Assembly: GCA_035527455.1 (NCBI GenBank)
Contig: DATLAN010000433.1
Span: 1-6,659 of the forward strand
Direction: 5' to 3'
DNA length: 6,659 bases
Origin: DATLAN01 sp035527455
Lineage (GTDB): Bacteria; Planctomycetota; Planctomycetia; Pirellulales; Thermoguttaceae
Part shown: positions 5,476 to 6,659 of the stretch, piece after piece
Layout of the letters: every line of letters begins with the position of its first letter
How positions within the stretch are numbered: the stretch's first letter is position 1
Notes under the pieces: generated by a model
What the model was told of the DNA's origin: nothing
What the model saw: only the letters and a program-made list of their open reading frames with translations
Database searches by the model: none
Made by a program: the position numbers and the translations under genes

Positions 5476-6659
5476 ATGTGTGCATCACCTATCGTGACGA
5501 AGGACAACGTAGGCGCGATTCTCGAGCGCGCCATGGATGCCGGCGGAGGATTGTTGCGGCTGACCCCGGCCTGGGTTCCCCGCAGCTTCCTCCACCCCGG
5601 GAAGCGGATCAAGTTGGCCCCGACCGACTGGTATGCCCTGGGCGTGCACCGCGGCGGGATCGACGAGCGGTGGTTCGCCAGCACCACCGAGGCGATGAAC
5701 GACAATCGGGCCGATGACGAGGGCCTGAGCTATTGCGTCTTCGAAGGCCGGCGGTTCCTGCTCCGCGACGCGGTCGCCGAGGCCGGCCCGCGGCTGGTCG
5801 GCCAGGCGATGTGGGACGAGTACCAGCGGTGGCCGGTCTACTCGAAGTTCTTCGACAATATGGGCCCCATCCCCCACCACATGCACCAGTCGGCCGAGTT
5901 CGCCAGGCTGACCAACCAGGAAGGCAAGCCCGAGAGCTACTACTTCCCGCCGCAGTTGAACGCCGCGGACAACCATTTCGACTACACGTTCATGGGCCTC
6001 GAGCCGGGCACCACCAAGGACGACGTGCGGAGGTGCCTGGAAAACTGGAACAAGGGCGACAACGGGATTCAGGACCTTTCGCGGGCGTATCGGCTCAAGC
6101 CGGGCACCGGGTGGCTGATCCCGGCCGGCGTGCTGCACGCCCCCGGCTCGCTGTGCACCTACGAGCCGCAATGGGGCAGCGACGTCTTCGGCATGTTCCA
6201 GTCGCTGGTCGAAGGTCGCGAGGTGCCCTGGGACCTGCTCGTCAAAGACGTGCCCAAGGACAAGCACCAGGACCTCGACTTCATCATCAGCCAGCTCGAC
6301 TGGGAGAAGAACGTCGACCCGTATTTCAAGGAACACAATTACCTGGAACCGGTCGTGGATCGCGAGTGCTCGGGCGACGGCTATACGGACCGCTGGATCG
6401 ACTACGGGAAGATCGACGGCTCGCAGTTGTTCTCGGCCAAGGAGTTGACGATCGAGCCGGGCGCGAAGTGCGTGTTGAAGGACCGCGGAGCCAGCGGTTG
6501 GATCACGGTGCAGGGCGGCGGCCGGATGGGTGCGCTGCAGTTGCAGACGCCCGTGATGATCCGCTTCGGCGAGGAGCCGTGGGACGAGGTGTTCATCACG
6601 CACGAGGCGGCCGCCGCGGGCGTGGAGATCGAGAATACCGGCGGCGAGCCGCTGGTCGG
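5476..6659 (+). CDS. Cupin protein resembling type I phosphomannose isomerase, 3' end outside the window
   Basis: The frame is open from 5476 to the window edge, giving 394 codons with no stop, so the C-terminus is missing. The visible protein has a bicupin-like metal site. H135-x-H137-x3-E141 matches cupin motif 1. G150-K-P-E153 resembles the KPE metal-ligand segment of type I mannose-6-phosphate isomerases, and P216-A-G-V-L-H221 matches cupin motif 2. Together these suggest a metal-dependent sugar isomerase or a relative binding a sugar or sugar phosphate in the cytoplasm, since no signal peptide is seen. Substrate and activity are inference. The start is ambiguous: ATG 5476 has GGAG at 5460-5463 (12-nt spacing), while the in-frame ATG at 5458 adds six residues but lacks a ribosome site. 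Its own promoter candidate and a 371-bp gap from metG argue for separate transcription. Confidence 0.75.
   Translation, partial: MCASPIVTKDNVGAILERAMDAGGGLLRLTPAWVPRSFLHPGKRIKLAPTDWYALGVHRGGIDERWFASTTEAMNDNRADDEGLSYCVFEGRRFLLRDAVAEAGPRLVGQAMWDEYQRWPVYSKFFDNMGPIPHHMHQSAEFARLTNQEGKPESYYFPPQLNAADNHFDYTFMGLEPGTTKDDVRRCLENWNKGDNGIQDLSRAYRLKPGTGWLIPAGVLHAPGSLCTYEPQWGSDVFGMFQSLVEGREVPWDLLVKDVPKDKHQDLDFIISQLDWEKNVDPYFKEHNYLEPVVDRECSGDGYTDRWIDYGKIDGSQLFSAKELTIEPGAKCVLKDRGASGWITVQGGGRMGALQLQTPVMIRFGEEPWDEVFITHEAAAAGVEIENTGGEPLV

Noticed and set aside
5364..5717. 117-codon plus-strand frame starting inside the cupin promoter
   Set aside because: Arg- and Pro-rich out-of-frame translation that overlaps the cupin reading frame and starts at the -35 box.
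5485..6603. 372-codon open frame on the minus strand opposite the cupin gene
   Set aside because: The plus strand carries clear cupin motifs in an open frame; the minus frame shows only the codon-bias shadow and no recognisable motif.
1..6659. Defence system, CRISPR array or mobile element
   Set aside because: No spaced direct repeats, transposase, integrase, nuclease or helicase motifs were seen on either strand.

Overview
The window looks like part of a planctomycete chromosome, most likely of the Pirellulales type. This is an inference from several signs: high G+C, a secreted formylglycine-type sulfatase, weak or distant Shine-Dalgarno sequences, wide intergenic gaps, and GC-rich intergenic palindromes of the kind scattered through those genomes. 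No rRNA, tRNA, CRISPR array, integrase or transposase is visible. All genes are on the plus strand, and they look like independent transcription units rather than one operon.

Layout. Bases 1-1518 carry a sulfatase whose 5' end probably lies outside the window. It has a signal peptide remnant, a CSPSR formylglycine motif, the calcium-site residues, and a charged coiled-coil tail. Bases 1519-1786 hold a possible stem-loop after the stop, an extended -10 promoter candidate, and a perfect 32-bp inverted repeat. Bases 1787-2812 encode a membrane-anchored or secreted trypsin-like protease with one PDZ domain (DegS/HtrA-like). Bases 2813-3070 are intergenic with one short stem-loop. Bases 3071-5104 encode methionyl-tRNA synthetase (metG) with its C-terminal tRNA-binding domain. 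Bases 5105-5475 are non-coding and hold two palindromic elements, a good sigma70-type promoter and a hairpin in the presumed leader. From 5476 (or 5458) to the window edge runs an incomplete gene for a cupin protein with features of type I phosphomannose isomerase.

How the genes relate. metG is housekeeping. The sulfatase and the PMI-like cupin both fit use or remodelling of sulfated or complex sugars, and the protease fits envelope quality control. Nothing in the sequence ties the four into one pathway. I found no clear new multi-gene system. The most useful leads are an active-site substitution in the sulfatase, an atypical zinc knuckle in MetG, a two-level palindrome architecture shared by two intergenic elements, and the partial PMI-like cupin.
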